This document shows, piece after piece, positions 1 through 10,708 of a DNA stretch of 64,000 nucleotides. A program made the position numbers and the translations under genes. This stretch comes from Abyssisolibacter fermentans (GTDB taxonomy: Bacteria > Bacillota > Clostridia > Tissierellales > MCWD3): assembly GCF_001559865.1 (NCBI RefSeq), contig NZ_LOHE01000069.1:40006-104005 (forward strand). The letters run 5' to 3'. Position 1 is the stretch's first letter. Each line of letters opens with the position of its first letter. Under the pieces are notes generated by a model. It made no database searches. It worked only from the letters and a program-made list of their open reading frames with translations, and was not told the origin of the DNA.

Positions 1-1275
1 TCACCAGTTCATAGTACTTTTCTAGGTATACCTGTTATCATGATGAGGTATGCTTCAAGTGTTATACCAATAATATTAGCCACATATTTTGCAGCAAAAG
101 TAGAACGTTTCCTTAAAAAAATAATACCTAATGTAGTTAAAACATTTTTGACTCCGTTTTTTACATTATTAATTGTAGTTCCATTGACATTTATATTTAT
201 TGGACCTATAGCGACTTGGCTTGGTACATTATTAGGAAAGTTGACTTTATCAATATATAATTTCAATTCTGTTATTTGTGGTTTGATAATGGGTGGTTTT
301 TGGCAAGTGCTCGTAATGTTTGGATTACATTGGGGATTCATACCTATAGCAATAAATAATATGGCGACTTTTGGATATGACTCATTCTTTCCATTAATGC
401 TAGGAACTCCATTTGCAACTGCAGGGGTAGTTTTAGCAATTGCAATAAAGACTAAGAATAAAAAATTAAAGGGTTTGGCTTTCCCAGCTTTTATATCAAG
501 TGTTTTTGGAATATCAGAACCTTCTCTTTATGGTATTACTTTACCACGTAAAAAACCATTTATATTAACACTTGTATCTTCATCTATTGCAGGTGCAATA
601 TTTGGTATATTTAATACTAAGGTTTATACAATGGGTGGGTTAGGAATATTTGGATTACCTAGTTGTATTAATCCTGAAGGATTGGATCAAGGATTTTATG
701 GATATCTCATTGGAATAGCGACAGCATTCATATTAGGTTTTATACTAACTTACTTATTTGGATATAGTGACAAGAATGATATCATGAATGATGACACAGA
801 TAGTAGTGATACTCAGGCTGTACATGAAGTATTAACTAGTCCATTAAAAGGTGATGTTTACGAATTGTCAAGTATTGATGATAAAGCTTTTTCAAAAGGA
901 GCTCTAGGTAAAGGCGTTGCGATAAAACCTATAGAAGGTAGAGTTATTGCACCAGCGGATGGAGTGTTGACAACTCTTTTTAGTACAGGACATGCTATAG
1001 GTATAACTACTGACAGTGGAATAGAATTACTTATACATATAGGTATGGATACTGTTAAATTAGATGGAAAGTATTTTTATCCCAAATTCAAGCAAGGTGA
1101 TAAGATCAAAAAAGGAGACTTATTATTAGAATTTGATATAGAGTCTATTGAAAGTGATGGTTATTCAATTATATCACCTATAATAATTACTAATTCAGAT
1201 GAGTATTTAGATGTTGTTGGAAGTGATATTAAAAAGACAGACTATAAAGATGAATTGTTAACAGTAATGGTTTAA
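1..1275 (+). CDS. PTS beta-glucoside-type permease, EIIC-EIIA part (5' truncated by window)
   Basis: This is the C-terminal part of a sugar phosphotransferase permease that imports and phosphorylates a beta-glycoside at the membrane. The frame is open from base 1 and reads SPVHSTFLGIPVI, a motif typical of beta-glucoside EIIC, so the EIIB domain should lie left of the window. Hydrophobic EIIC helices run to about base 760. A Crr-like EIIA domain follows, with GHAIG and LIHIGMDTVKL carrying the conserved histidines; the second is the expected phosphorylation site. It is the first visible gene of a co-directional run with a sulfatase (41 bp gap) and a GH1 hydrolase, which suggests a sulfated beta-linked substrate. 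The family call is firm; the substrate is inferred. Confidence 0.9.
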   Translation, partial: SPVHSTFLGIPVIMMRYASSVIPIILATYFAAKVERFLKKIIPNVVKTFLTPFFTLLIVVPLTFIFIGPIATWLGTLLGKLTLSIYNFNSVICGLIMGGFWQVLVMFGLHWGFIPIAINNMATFGYDSFFPLMLGTPFATAGVVLAIAIKTKNKKLKGLAFPAFISSVFGISEPSLYGITLPRKKPFILTLVSSSIAGAIFGIFNTKVYTMGGLGIFGLPSCINPEGLDQGFYGYLIGIATAFILGFILTYLFGYSDKNDIMNDDTDSSDTQAVHEVLTSPLKGDVYELSSIDDKAFSKGALGKGVAIKPIEGRVIAPADGVLTTLFSTGHAIGITTDSGIELLIHIGMDTVKLDGKYFYPKFKQGDKIKKGDLLLEFDIESIESDGYSIISPIIITNSDEYLDVVGSDIKKTDYKDELLTVMV

Positions 1276-1316
1276 AAAAGAAGTATGTTAATTAAAAACA
1301 AAAAGGAGTTGTTTAG

Positions 1317-3098
1317 ATGAAAGCAATAATGGTTATGTTTGATACATTGCGAAGAAAAGCATTGCCTTCATATGGCAATGAATGGATAAAAGCTCCTAAC
1401 TTCAAAAGATTGCAACAAAAAACAGCTGTTTTTGATAATTTTTATGCAGGTAGCTTACCATGTATACCTGCTCGACGAGAATTGCATACAGCTAGATACA
1501 ACTTTCTTCACAGAAGTTGGGGACCTTTAGAACCGTTTGATGACTCGATGCCAGAAATACTGAAAAATAATGGAGTATACACACATCTAGTTACAGATCA
1601 TGCACATTACCTAGAAGATGGTGGAGCTACATATCATAACAGGTATAATACATGGGAGTGTTTTAGAGGTCAAGAAGGTGATCGTTGGAAAGGTCATGTT
1701 GGTGATATAGAGATTCCTGAACAGCTGGAAACTGTTAAAGGAGGTGTATCCTTCAAGCAGAATTGGGTAAATAGAAGCTATCAGAAAAATGAAGAAGATG
1801 TATCTGCATATAAAACATTTGAAGCTGGAATTGAGTTTATAGATAATAATAAGGATGAAGACAATTGGTTTTTACAAATTGAATGCTTTGATCCTCATGA
1901 ACCTTTTTTTACTCCTCAAAAATATAAAGATATGTATCCTCATGAGTATAATGGAAAGCACTTTGACTGGCCAAGTTATCAACCAGTAACTGAAGCTAAG
2001 GATGCCAAAGAACATGTAAATTATGAATATGCAGCACTGATAAGCATGTGTGATAATTATCTTGGAAAAGTCCTTGATGCCATGGATGAAAATAATATGT
2101 GGAAAGATACAATGTTGATTGTAAATACAGATCATGGATTTTTATTGGGAGAACATGAATGGTGGGGTAAAAATGTACAGCCTTTTTATGATGATATCGT
2201 ACACTTACCGTTTTTTATATGGAATCCGAAATTGGGAGTAAAAAATGAAAGAAGAAGTTCTTTAACCCAAACAATAGATATAGCACCAACGATACTAGAA
2301 TATTTTGATATAAATATACCTAGTCACATGCAAGGTAAATCTTTAAAAGAAGTAATAGAAGATAATAAGGAGATTAGAGACTATGCATTGTTTGGAATGC
2401 ATGGTGGACATGTTAATATAACGGATGGTAAACATGTTTATATGAGATCATCTGTAAAACCTGCTAATAAACCATTAAATGAATATACATTAATGCCAAC
2501 AAATATGAGAAATTTCTTTAATAAGAATAAGTTGAAAAAATCAGAATTAACAAATGAATTTAGTTTTGCTGATAATATTCCAATTTTAAAAGTACCTGCA
2601 AATGCATTTTTATCGTCGTATAGATTTGGAAATAAGTTATTTGATTTAGAAGATGATCCTTTGCAGCGAAATAATATTGATGATTTGGATTTGGAAATAA
2701 AAATGATTGAGATGATGCGTAAAGCGATGATAGAATCAGAAGCACCTGATGAGCAATATGAAAGGATAGGAGTATATAAAGATAAACAATTGTCCAAAGA
2801 TGATTTAATAAAACAAATAGAATTAAAAAAAGTTTATGAAAGACTTGAGTTAAGCGAAAATTATACTATCAGTGAAAAAGCAAAAAAACAATTATTATTT
2901 CTTAAATACTCACTGCCAATAAAGTATCAAAGTAATTTTGAAAGTAGAGTTGAAGAAATATGTGAGAACAATAATATAAAGGATATAGATAAAAGAGCGG
3001 TTGTTGTAATAGCTGACATCTTATTAGATGTTCTAAACATTGGAGATAAGAAGCATTTTTTTATTAAACTAATTGAATTTGCAGACAAAGTTGATTAA
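1317..3098 (+). CDS. Cys-type sulfatase, apparently cytoplasmic
   Basis: This 593-residue protein belongs to the alkaline-phosphatase-like sulfatase family and would hydrolyse a sulfate ester. The N-terminus MVMFDTLRR and the motif C49-I-P-A-R53 match the CxPxR signature in which Cys is oxidised to formylglycine. NTDHGFLLGEHEWWGK near residue 270 matches the conserved metal-binding region. No signal peptide is present, so the enzyme should act in the cytoplasm, which is unusual for sulfatases. Residues after about 480 form an extra, mostly helical, Lys/Glu-rich tail of unknown role. The gene has a strong AAAAGGAG site and sits between the PTS permease and the GH1 gene; its presumed activator, a sulfatase maturase, lies 1.9 kb downstream. 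Confidence 0.9.
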   Translation: MKAIMVMFDTLRRKALPSYGNEWIKAPNFKRLQQKTAVFDNFYAGSLPCIPARRELHTARYNFLHRSWGPLEPFDDSMPEILKNNGVYTHLVTDHAHYLEDGGATYHNRYNTWECFRGQEGDRWKGHVGDIEIPEQLETVKGGVSFKQNWVNRSYQKNEEDVSAYKTFEAGIEFIDNNKDEDNWFLQIECFDPHEPFFTPQKYKDMYPHEYNGKHFDWPSYQPVTEAKDAKEHVNYEYAALISMCDNYLGKVLDAMDENNMWKDTMLIVNTDHGFLLGEHEWWGKNVQPFYDDIVHLPFFIWNPKLGVKNERRSSLTQTIDIAPTILEYFDINIPSHMQGKSLKEVIEDNKEIRDYALFGMHGGHVNITDGKHVYMRSSVKPANKPLNEYTLMPTNMRNFFNKNKLKKSELTNEFSFADNIPILKVPANAFLSSYRFGNKLFDLEDDPLQRNNIDDLDLEIKMIEMMRKAMIESEAPDEQYERIGVYKDKQLSKDDLIKQIELKKVYERLELSENYTISEKAKKQLLFLKYSLPIKYQSNFESRVEEICENNNIKDIDKRAVVVIADILLDVLNIGDKKHFFIKLIEFADKVD

Positions 3099-3134
3099 TA
3101 AGTTGATTTTTATTTACGAAACAAATATAGTTAA

Positions 3135-4607
<1,473 letters not shown>

Positions 4608-4618
4608 GAAGAAGGAGT

Positions 4619-4936
4619 ATGATGATAGATAATATTTTAAGTTTTATAGATAAAAAAAAGCCAATGAACATCTATGATGATTCAAAAGATAATATGGTCC
4701 TAAGAGATTTTTTAGCATTAGATCGCACGATAATGGCGAATGAACGAACATTCTTGGCTTGGTTTAGAACAGCTATCAGTTTAATTGCTGGAGGGCTTGC
4801 AATTATTAAATTTAGTGAAGATTTAATTTTTTTAATAAGTGGAGTTATATTAATAGGAATGGGATTTGTAATAGGTTTAATTGGTACAATTAGATATATT
4901 CGTATTCATAAACGACTGGCAAAAATTAAATTTTAG
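4619..4936 (+). CDS. DUF202 small membrane protein
   Basis: This 105-residue protein has the DUF202 (YidH-like) signature LDRTIMANERTFLAWFRTA followed by two hydrophobic helices (about 55-72 and 77-98). Function in this family is not established. The gene lies 11 bp after the GH1 hydrolase and 29 bp before the sulfatase maturase, so it is probably co-transcribed with the sulfated-sugar genes. A link to membrane handling of sulfate or sugar is only an inference from position. Confidence 0.85.
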   Translation: MMIDNILSFIDKKKPMNIYDDSKDNMVLRDFLALDRTIMANERTFLAWFRTAISLIAGGLAIIKFSEDLIFLISGVILIGMGFVIGLIGTIRYIRIHKRLAKIKF

Positions 4937-4965
4937 AGATAATATATTATGAGGAGGTGATATAT

Positions 4966-6078
4966 ATGCCGAATCAAACACTTTTAATTAAACCTGCTTC
5001 TGGAAATTGTAATTTGAATTGCAAATATTGTTTCTACAGTGATGTAGCTAAGAATAGAGAAGTACAGAGCTATGGAATGATGTCTACAGATACATTAGAA
5101 AATATCGTAAAAAAGTCATTTTTATATGCGGATCAATATGTTGGTTTTGCTTTTCAAGGAGGAGAGCCAACACTTATTGGACTTGAATTTTACGAGAAAC
5201 TAATTGAATATGTTGATAAATATAATGAAAAGAACATAAAAGTTAGCTATTCAATACAGACAAATGGTATAATAATTGACTCTCGTTGGGCTCGCTTTTT
5301 AGCTAAGCATAATTTTTTAGTAGGGCTTTCTATAGATGGTCCAAAAGAAATACATGATTTAAATAGAATTGATAAAAATGGTTTAGGTAGTTATAAACAA
5401 GTTGAGAAAACTGTAAGACTTTTAAAAGAGCATAGAGTTGAATTTAATATATTAAGTGTTGTTAATAAAGGGGTAGCAAAACATCCGTTAAAGATATATA
5501 ATCATTTCAAAAAAAATGACATTAAATATTTACAGTTTATACCTTGCTTGGATCCGTTTAATGAAGTTCAAGGGAGTAGAGTGTATTCTCTGACGCCAGA
5601 AGATTATGGAGATTTTTTATGTAAACTATTTGATGAATGGTATAAGGATATAATGAATGATAAACACATTAGTATACGTTTTTTTGATAACATTGTTTTA
5701 ATGCTTATGGGATATCCACCAGAAAGCTGTGATATGAGAGGTAGATGTTCTGTCAATGCAGTGATAGAAAGTGATGGTTCAGTCTATCCGTGTGATTTTT
5801 ATGTCATGGACGAGTGGCGTATGGGTAATATCAATACATCAAATTTTGATACAATCTTAAATAGTGATATAGGTAAAAAGTTTACTGAGGTATCTTTTCA
5901 GATAGATGAAACTTGTCAAGCATGTATGTTTAAACAGATTTGTCGAAGTGGATGCCGAAGGCACAAAGAACCAATAATTGACGGTAGATTATCAACTAAT
6001 TATTTTTGTAAATCATATAAAAAGTTTTATAGTTATACTTTACCTCGTTTTAAAGATATTATAAAACATATGAATTAA
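4966..6078 (+). CDS. Anaerobic sulfatase-maturating enzyme (radical SAM/SPASM)
   Basis: This radical SAM enzyme would oxidise the active-site Cys of the upstream sulfatase to formylglycine without oxygen. CNLNCKYC gives the CxxxCxxC cluster (Cys15, 19, 22 from the chosen start), and AFQGGEPTL and LSIDGP are radical SAM core motifs. The C-terminus carries a Cys-rich SPASM region (CDMRGRC, YPCDFY, CQACMFKQICRSGC) for auxiliary clusters. A GTG nine bases earlier overlaps the GAGGAGGTGA site, so the ATG at 4966 is the better start (370 residues). Its presence agrees with the CxPxR motif of the nearby sulfatase. It closes the operon and is followed by a terminator. Confidence 0.92.
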   Translation: MPNQTLLIKPASGNCNLNCKYCFYSDVAKNREVQSYGMMSTDTLENIVKKSFLYADQYVGFAFQGGEPTLIGLEFYEKLIEYVDKYNEKNIKVSYSIQTNGIIIDSRWARFLAKHNFLVGLSIDGPKEIHDLNRIDKNGLGSYKQVEKTVRLLKEHRVEFNILSVVNKGVAKHPLKIYNHFKKNDIKYLQFIPCLDPFNEVQGSRVYSLTPEDYGDFLCKLFDEWYKDIMNDKHISIRFFDNIVLMLMGYPPESCDMRGRCSVNAVIESDGSVYPCDFYVMDEWRMGNINTSNFDTILNSDIGKKFTEVSFQIDETCQACMFKQICRSGCRRHKEPIIDGRLSTNYFCKSYKKFYSYTLPRFKDIIKHMN

Positions 6079-6145
6079 TAATGATTTTACTGTTAAATAA
6101 TTGAAATATTAAATAACTAAGTGATATCAATAGTTGAAAAATATT

Positions 6146-6200
6146 TGGAGTGAATCAATTTTGTATGCAATTTGGGTACGACTGATTTACTCCATTTTTT
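6146..6200 (+). terminator. Terminator of the sulfatase/GH1 operon
   Basis: TGGAGTGAATCA (6146-6157) pairs with TGATTTACTCCA (6183-6194) with one G-U pair and is followed by a T-rich run. It sits about 70 bp after the maturase stop. The rest of the 6079-6484 gap shows no gene that I can support. Confidence 0.75.
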
Positions 6201-6484
6201 ATTAAAATAACCAAAATAGAACTATGAGAGCTCACATATTAGAGAGTTATAACAAATTTATCTTTACCATAAAAAGATTAAAAAGCATACGATTTAAATG
6301 TAAAATCACTCCAAAAACTTGGAATAGTATAGTACATTTTTACATCCTCTATACCTAAGATTATAATACAATATAACAAAATTATTATGATGTACTTATA
6401 GTTAAGATTAATTAGTATTATCATTTATACAAAGACACAAATTAATGTTATAATAATAAAAAAATTCATATTTAGGAGACAAAA

Positions 6485-7387
6485 ATGTTAGAATCCAGAT
6501 TATTAACTTTTCTTACAGTTGCTAAAATAAAAAATTATACAAAAGCTGCGAGAATTCTTAATTTAACTCAACCTGCTGTATCAGGGCATATTAAATTTTT
6601 AGAAGAACATTATGGAGTTAAGTTCATCAAAAAGAAAGGAAGAAATATAGATCTAACAGAGGAAGGTGAGGAATTTTTACAATATGTTAAAGAGTTGGAG
6701 ATAAAGGAAAGAAAAATTTGCAAGAAGCTAAAAAATAAATCATCTGTAGTAAAAAACTATAATATAGGTGCAACTTTAACAATAGGTGGTTATGTTCTGC
6801 CAAAAATTTTAGGTAAATACAAGGAGAGTTATCCTAATATAGATATAATACTAACTGTGAACAATACAAAAGAAATATTAAAAAAACTATTAAGAGAAGA
6901 AATAGATTTAGGATTAGTGGAAGGACCTTTTGATAGAAAAAAATTTGGATATAAAAGATTAAAGGAAGATGAGCTAATATTAGCTTTTTCGCCTAAACAT
7001 AAATTTTCAAAAGAAAAATATATTCAACTAGAGGATATACTTTCAGGAAAACTTATTTTAAGAGAAGAAGGTTCAGGTACAAGAAAATACTTTGAAAATA
7101 CTCTACTAGATGAAGGATATAGTTTAAATGATTTAAATATCTATATGGAAGTAGGAAGTATAGATGCTATAAAAGCTCTTGTAGAAGCAAATTTGGGATA
7201 TACAATTATATCAAAAGCAGCTATTGAAAGAGAACTGAAATTAGGTGTTATAAAAACATTACCTATAAAGAATAATGAGTTTAATGAAGTTAAATTTAAT
7301 AGAGAATTTAATTTTGTATATTTACTAGGAAGTGTTAATAATTATCTTAGTAGCTTTATGGAATTTTGTTTTAATTCAATCGTATAG
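6485..7387 (+). CDS. LysR-family transcriptional regulator
   Basis: This 300-residue protein has the classic LysR layout: an N-terminal winged helix (FLTVAKIKNYTKAARILNLTQPAVSGHIKFLEEHYG) and a periplasmic-binding-like effector domain with the segment LREEGSGTRKYFE. It lies 136 bp upstream of a YeiH-like gene in the same direction. In enterobacteria the LysR protein YeiE controls yeiH and responds to sulfite, so a sulfur-oxyanion effector is plausible here but is inferred only from gene order. An AGGAG site lies 6 bp before the ATG. Confidence 0.92.
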   Translation: MLESRLLTFLTVAKIKNYTKAARILNLTQPAVSGHIKFLEEHYGVKFIKKKGRNIDLTEEGEEFLQYVKELEIKERKICKKLKNKSSVVKNYNIGATLTIGGYVLPKILGKYKESYPNIDIILTVNNTKEILKKLLREEIDLGLVEGPFDRKKFGYKRLKEDELILAFSPKHKFSKEKYIQLEDILSGKLILREEGSGTRKYFENTLLDEGYSLNDLNIYMEVGSIDAIKALVEANLGYTIISKAAIERELKLGVIKTLPIKNNEFNEVKFNREFNFVYLLGSVNNYLSSFMEFCFNSIV

Positions 7388-7398
7388 AAATTTGTTGA

Positions 7399-7420
7399 TA
7401 AGGGGGTTAATACCCCCTTA
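7399..7420. terminator. Perfect GC-rich hairpin after lysR
   Basis: TAAGGGGG and CCCCCTTA form a perfect eight-base stem with a six-base loop just after the LysR gene. No long T-run follows, so it may be a weak terminator or an RNA processing/stability hairpin. Confidence 0.55.
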
Positions 7421-7523
7421 AAGTTTATAATTAACTATAACGAAAAATTATAGTATCATAATAAATTATAATTTTATTTTATAGAAAAGCTCTGATATAA
7501 TTCATATGAGAGAGGTGATTAAT

Positions 7524-8504
7524 ATGCAAAAGATAAAAGAAATGGTACCAGGAATTGTTTTTGTATTTATAGTTTCTGTTTTATCAATGTACATTAATGA
7601 TTCTATAAAAAATGTTATAAATTTAGAAGCACTAACTATAGGAATTATTATTGGTATTATTTATAACAATACAATAAAGACTCAAACAGTATTTAAAGAA
7701 GGGGTAAAATTTTCTCTTAAAAAACTATTAAAGGTTGGTATAGTATTGTTAGGCTTTAAACTTAATTTTAATTCTCTTTTAAAATTAGGACCTAAGGTTA
7801 TTTTGATAATTTTAATCTTTGTTCCTAGTGTTTTATTGCTTGCAGCACTTTTAGGAAAACTATTTAAGGCTCAAAATAAGTTAGCTACTTTAATCGGAGT
7901 TGGTTCATGTATATGTGGAGCATCTGCTGTAGTAGCTTTAGCGCCTACAATAAATGCGGATGATGAGGATTCAGTTGTAGCAGTTTCTATAGTTAGTTTT
8001 TTAGGGGCTGTTGGAGTTTTAGCTTATTCAGCAATAGCTGTAACTAGCAGTATAAGTAATATTCAATATGGAATTTGGTCAGGCTTATCTTTACATGGAG
8101 TTGCACATGCTCTTGCAGCTGCTTTTGCCAGAGGAGATACAGCAGGAGAAATAGGAACTTTTGTGAAAATGGGAAGAGTTTTGATGCTTATACCTGTATC
8201 TTTGATTTTAGGACTAATTTATAATAAAGGTAATGGCAGTAGTAAAAAAACTAAATTTCCTATGTATGTACTATATTTCATTATTGCTGGAGTAGTTAGT
8301 TCTACTGGGATTATACCAGCTAATATTTTAAAAATATTAACTAAATTGAGTTCGATTTTTATATTAATGGCAATGGTGGCTATGGGACTTTCTGTAGATT
8401 TCAAAAGCATTAAAAATAAAGGAATGAAAGCTTTACTTATAGGAAGTGTGTTATTTTTGATTACGTCTACATCTACTTATATGATTGTAAAGAATTTTAT
8501 ATAA
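7524..8504 (+). CDS. yeiH: YeiH/UPF0324 putative sulfate exporter
   Basis: This integral membrane protein of about 326 residues has roughly ten hydrophobic helices and the UPF0324 motifs GVGSCICGASAVVALAPT and LHGVAHALAAAF. The family is annotated as putative sulfate exporters; direct proof is limited. A GAGAGGTGAT site fits the ATG at 7524 better than the ATG at 7506. The gene lies 1.4 kb after a cytoplasmic sulfatase operon, where sulfate release inside the cell would create a need for export. A LysR gene directly upstream probably regulates it. Family call firm, transported ion inferred. Confidence 0.88.
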   Translation: MQKIKEMVPGIVFVFIVSVLSMYINDSIKNVINLEALTIGIIIGIIYNNTIKTQTVFKEGVKFSLKKLLKVGIVLLGFKLNFNSLLKLGPKVILIILIFVPSVLLLAALLGKLFKAQNKLATLIGVGSCICGASAVVALAPTINADDEDSVVAVSIVSFLGAVGVLAYSAIAVTSSISNIQYGIWSGLSLHGVAHALAAAFARGDTAGEIGTFVKMGRVLMLIPVSLILGLIYNKGNGSSKKTKFPMYVLYFIIAGVVSSTGIIPANILKILTKLSSIFILMAMVAMGLSVDFKSIKNKGMKALLIGSVLFLITSTSTYMIVKNFI

Positions 8505-8527
8505 AATATAATTAAATTTTCTATTAA

Positions 8528-8571
8528 AACATCCCTATTTTAGATTTATAATTATTGAAAATAGGGATGTT
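8528..8571 (+). terminator. Terminator after yeiH
   Basis: AACATCCCTATTTT (8528-8541) pairs perfectly with AAAATAGGGATGTT (8558-8571). It is positioned 24 bp after the yeiH stop. Confidence 0.75.
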
Positions 8572-8588
8572 ATCATATATATTTTAAT

Positions 8589-8616
8589 CCTGATTATTCG
8601 TATAACTTTGAATAAT
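8589..8616 (+). repeat. Dispersed intergenic repeat R1, copy a (partial)
   Basis: CCTGATTATTCGTATAAC plus TTTGAATAAT matches the 5' half of a repeat found again near 31258, 35602, 35748, 39295 and 40558. It lies in the gap between yeiH and the AlkD-like gene. Confidence 0.65.
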
Positions 8617-8697
8617 ATAAAAACTTATAATAAATAAGAGTTTATATATGATAAAATTAAATAGTAAAAACAGTTTAGAATTTTATAAGGAGAATAT

Positions 8698-9384
8698 ATG
8701 GAGAATACTACAATTAGAAAACGAATTTTTGAGCTGGCAGATGAAGAATATAAAAAGTTTCAAAGTAAATTATGCCCTAATAATGACAACATTATAGGAG
8801 TTAGACTTCCGTTATTAAGAAAACTTGCAAAACAAATAGCTAAAGGTAACTGGCGCGAGTATTTAAAGATAGCAAAAGAGGAGTATTTTGAAGAGATTAT
8901 GCTGCAAGGCATGGTTATAGGTTATGCAGCTGCTGATATTGAAGAATTACTTAATTATGTAACTGAATTTGTGCCTAAAATTGATAACTGGGCTGTTTGT
9001 GATAGCTTTTGTAGCGGATTAAAATTTACGAAAACAAATAAGGAATGTGTTTGGGAATATCTTAGACCTTATCTATCTTCAAAACAAGAGTTTGAAATGC
9101 GTTTTGGCATTGTAATGCTAATTGTTTATTATATAGAAGAAGATTATATTGCAAAGGTATTACAATTATTAGATAAGCCAAAGCATGAAGGATATTATGT
9201 TAAAATGGCAGTTGCGTGGGCTGTATCTATCTGTTTTGTCAAATTTCCTGAAACAACAATGCAGTATCTAAAGAATAATAAATTAGATGATTTTACATAT
9301 AACAAAGCACTGCAAAAAATAACTGAATCACTAAAAGTCAATAAAGAAACAAAAACATTGATTCGTAATATGAAACGTAGATAG
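8698..9384 (+). CDS. AlkD-like DNA alkylation repair protein (HEAT-like)
   Basis: This 228-residue all-helical protein resembles the DNA alkylation repair family (AlkD type), whose HEAT-like repeats wrap damaged DNA and remove alkylated bases. Visible markers are the N-terminal GVRLPLLRKLAKQIAK segment, the WAVCDSFCSGLK region and the YYVKMAVAWAVSICFVKFP helix. The length matches the family. An AAGGAGAATAT site precedes the ATG. It is followed after 74 bp by a DUF1848 gene with no obvious functional link. Confidence 0.85.
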   Translation: MENTTIRKRIFELADEEYKKFQSKLCPNNDNIIGVRLPLLRKLAKQIAKGNWREYLKIAKEEYFEEIMLQGMVIGYAAADIEELLNYVTEFVPKIDNWAVCDSFCSGLKFTKTNKECVWEYLRPYLSSKQEFEMRFGIVMLIVYYIEEDYIAKVLQLLDKPKHEGYYVKMAVAWAVSICFVKFPETTMQYLKNNKLDDFTYNKALQKITESLKVNKETKTLIRNMKRR

Positions 9385-9458
9385 TGATTCAATAGTGATA
9401 TTTTTTACAATAATGAATAGACTAGTCTCATGAAAAATAGTAAATGTGGTGATTTAGT

Positions 9459-10412
9459 ATGATAATTAGTGCAAGCAGGAGAACAGATATACCAGCATAT
9501 TATTCAGAGTGGTTAATCAATCGTTTGAAAGAAGGTTTTTTGTATGTTAAAAATCCATGGAATCGTAAGCAATGCAGTAAGATTATTTTAAATCCAGAAG
9601 TTGTAGATTGTATTGTATTCTGGACTAAAAATGCTCAGCCAATGCTAGATAAATTAGACATTATTGATGCTATGAAGTATTCATATTATTTTCAATTTAC
9701 ACTGACACCATATGGTAAAAATATAGAAAAGGGATTACCACCAAAAAATGTAGTTGTAGATACTTTTAGAAGATTGAGTGATAAAATAGGACCGCATCGT
9801 GTGGTTTGGCGTTATGATCCTGTTATTATAAATGAAAAGTTTTCGGTACAATATCATATAGATACATATGGCAAAATGTGCAACATGTTAAGAGGTTATA
9901 CAAATAAGTGCATTTTCAGTTTTATTGATTTGTATGCAAAAATTAGAAATAGAACTAAAGGGATTGTAGAATCTGAAGTTAGTGATATAAATATGAATAA
10001 AATAGCAGATGGATTTTCTAAAATTGCGAAATCATATGGTATAGAATTATCAACATGTTCAGAGGTTAAGGACTTAAGTAAATATGGTATAACCCATGCA
10101 TCATGCATAGATAAAGCTATGATTGAAAATATTATTGGATGTCCCATTAAAGCAAAAAAAGATGTTAATCAACGCCATGATTGTGGTTGTATTGAAAGTA
10201 TTGACATTGGTGCTTATGACTGTTGTGGTAATGGATGTGTGTATTGCTATGCTAATGCAAATCAAAGCGTAGTAATGAGAAATATGAAAAAGCATAATGA
10301 TAAATCACCAATTTTAATTGGAAATATTGATGCTAATCATGTAATAACTGAGCGTAAAGTAAAGTCATTTAAGATATTGCAAACATCAATGTTTTCAAAA
10401 AACAACGTTTAA
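9459..10412 (+). CDS. DUF1848 protein with C-terminal Cys cluster
   Basis: The start MIISASRRTDIPAYYSEW and the motif IVFWTKNAQPML are hallmarks of DUF1848, a family of unknown function. The C-terminal part carries HDCGCIESIDIGAYDCCGNGC and CVYCYAN, a dense Cys set with a CxxxCxxC-like spacing that suggests an iron-sulfur cluster, possibly a radical SAM-like chemistry. Length (317) is normal. A GGTGATTTAG site precedes the ATG. No neighbour clarifies its substrate. Confidence 0.85.
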   Translation: MIISASRRTDIPAYYSEWLINRLKEGFLYVKNPWNRKQCSKIILNPEVVDCIVFWTKNAQPMLDKLDIIDAMKYSYYFQFTLTPYGKNIEKGLPPKNVVVDTFRRLSDKIGPHRVVWRYDPVIINEKFSVQYHIDTYGKMCNMLRGYTNKCIFSFIDLYAKIRNRTKGIVESEVSDINMNKIADGFSKIAKSYGIELSTCSEVKDLSKYGITHASCIDKAMIENIIGCPIKAKKDVNQRHDCGCIESIDIGAYDCCGNGCVYCYANANQSVVMRNMKKHNDKSPILIGNIDANHVITERKVKSFKILQTSMFSKNNV

Positions 10413-10708
10413 AATTTCATGGAATTCTATAGTGTGGGAAATTACAACTTATTATTCATTAGAATGTAAATAATCCTTAAGACAACTATTAATTTGTTTA
10501 ATAAGCTTTTCACAGTTATTTAGAAAATGAAACTACTCACAGTGTTGCATTATCTGTGTTTAGAAAAGAAAAGAAGAGGTTTCAACGAATTTGAAATTAT
10601 ATTATTTGAAATATTATTTATGCGCTCATTTGATGATAAAATTAGTTATAAAGAGATTTCTTTTGAGTAGATTATTTTTTGGATTAGTAAGCGACAAAAT
10701 AGAATAAT
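10413..10708. other. Non-coding gap
   Basis: This roughly 300 bp gap between a + strand gene and a - strand gene shows only AT-rich sequence. I see no long reading frame and no convincing terminator or RNA. Confidence 0.4.

Noticed and set aside
9..341. Minus-strand open frame opposite the PTS permease
   Set aside because: It runs antisense through clear EIIC coding sequence and has no ribosome site or recognisable protein pattern.
7506..7523. Upstream ATG for yeiH
   Set aside because: It precedes the GAGAGGTGAT ribosome site, so the ATG at 7524 is preferred.
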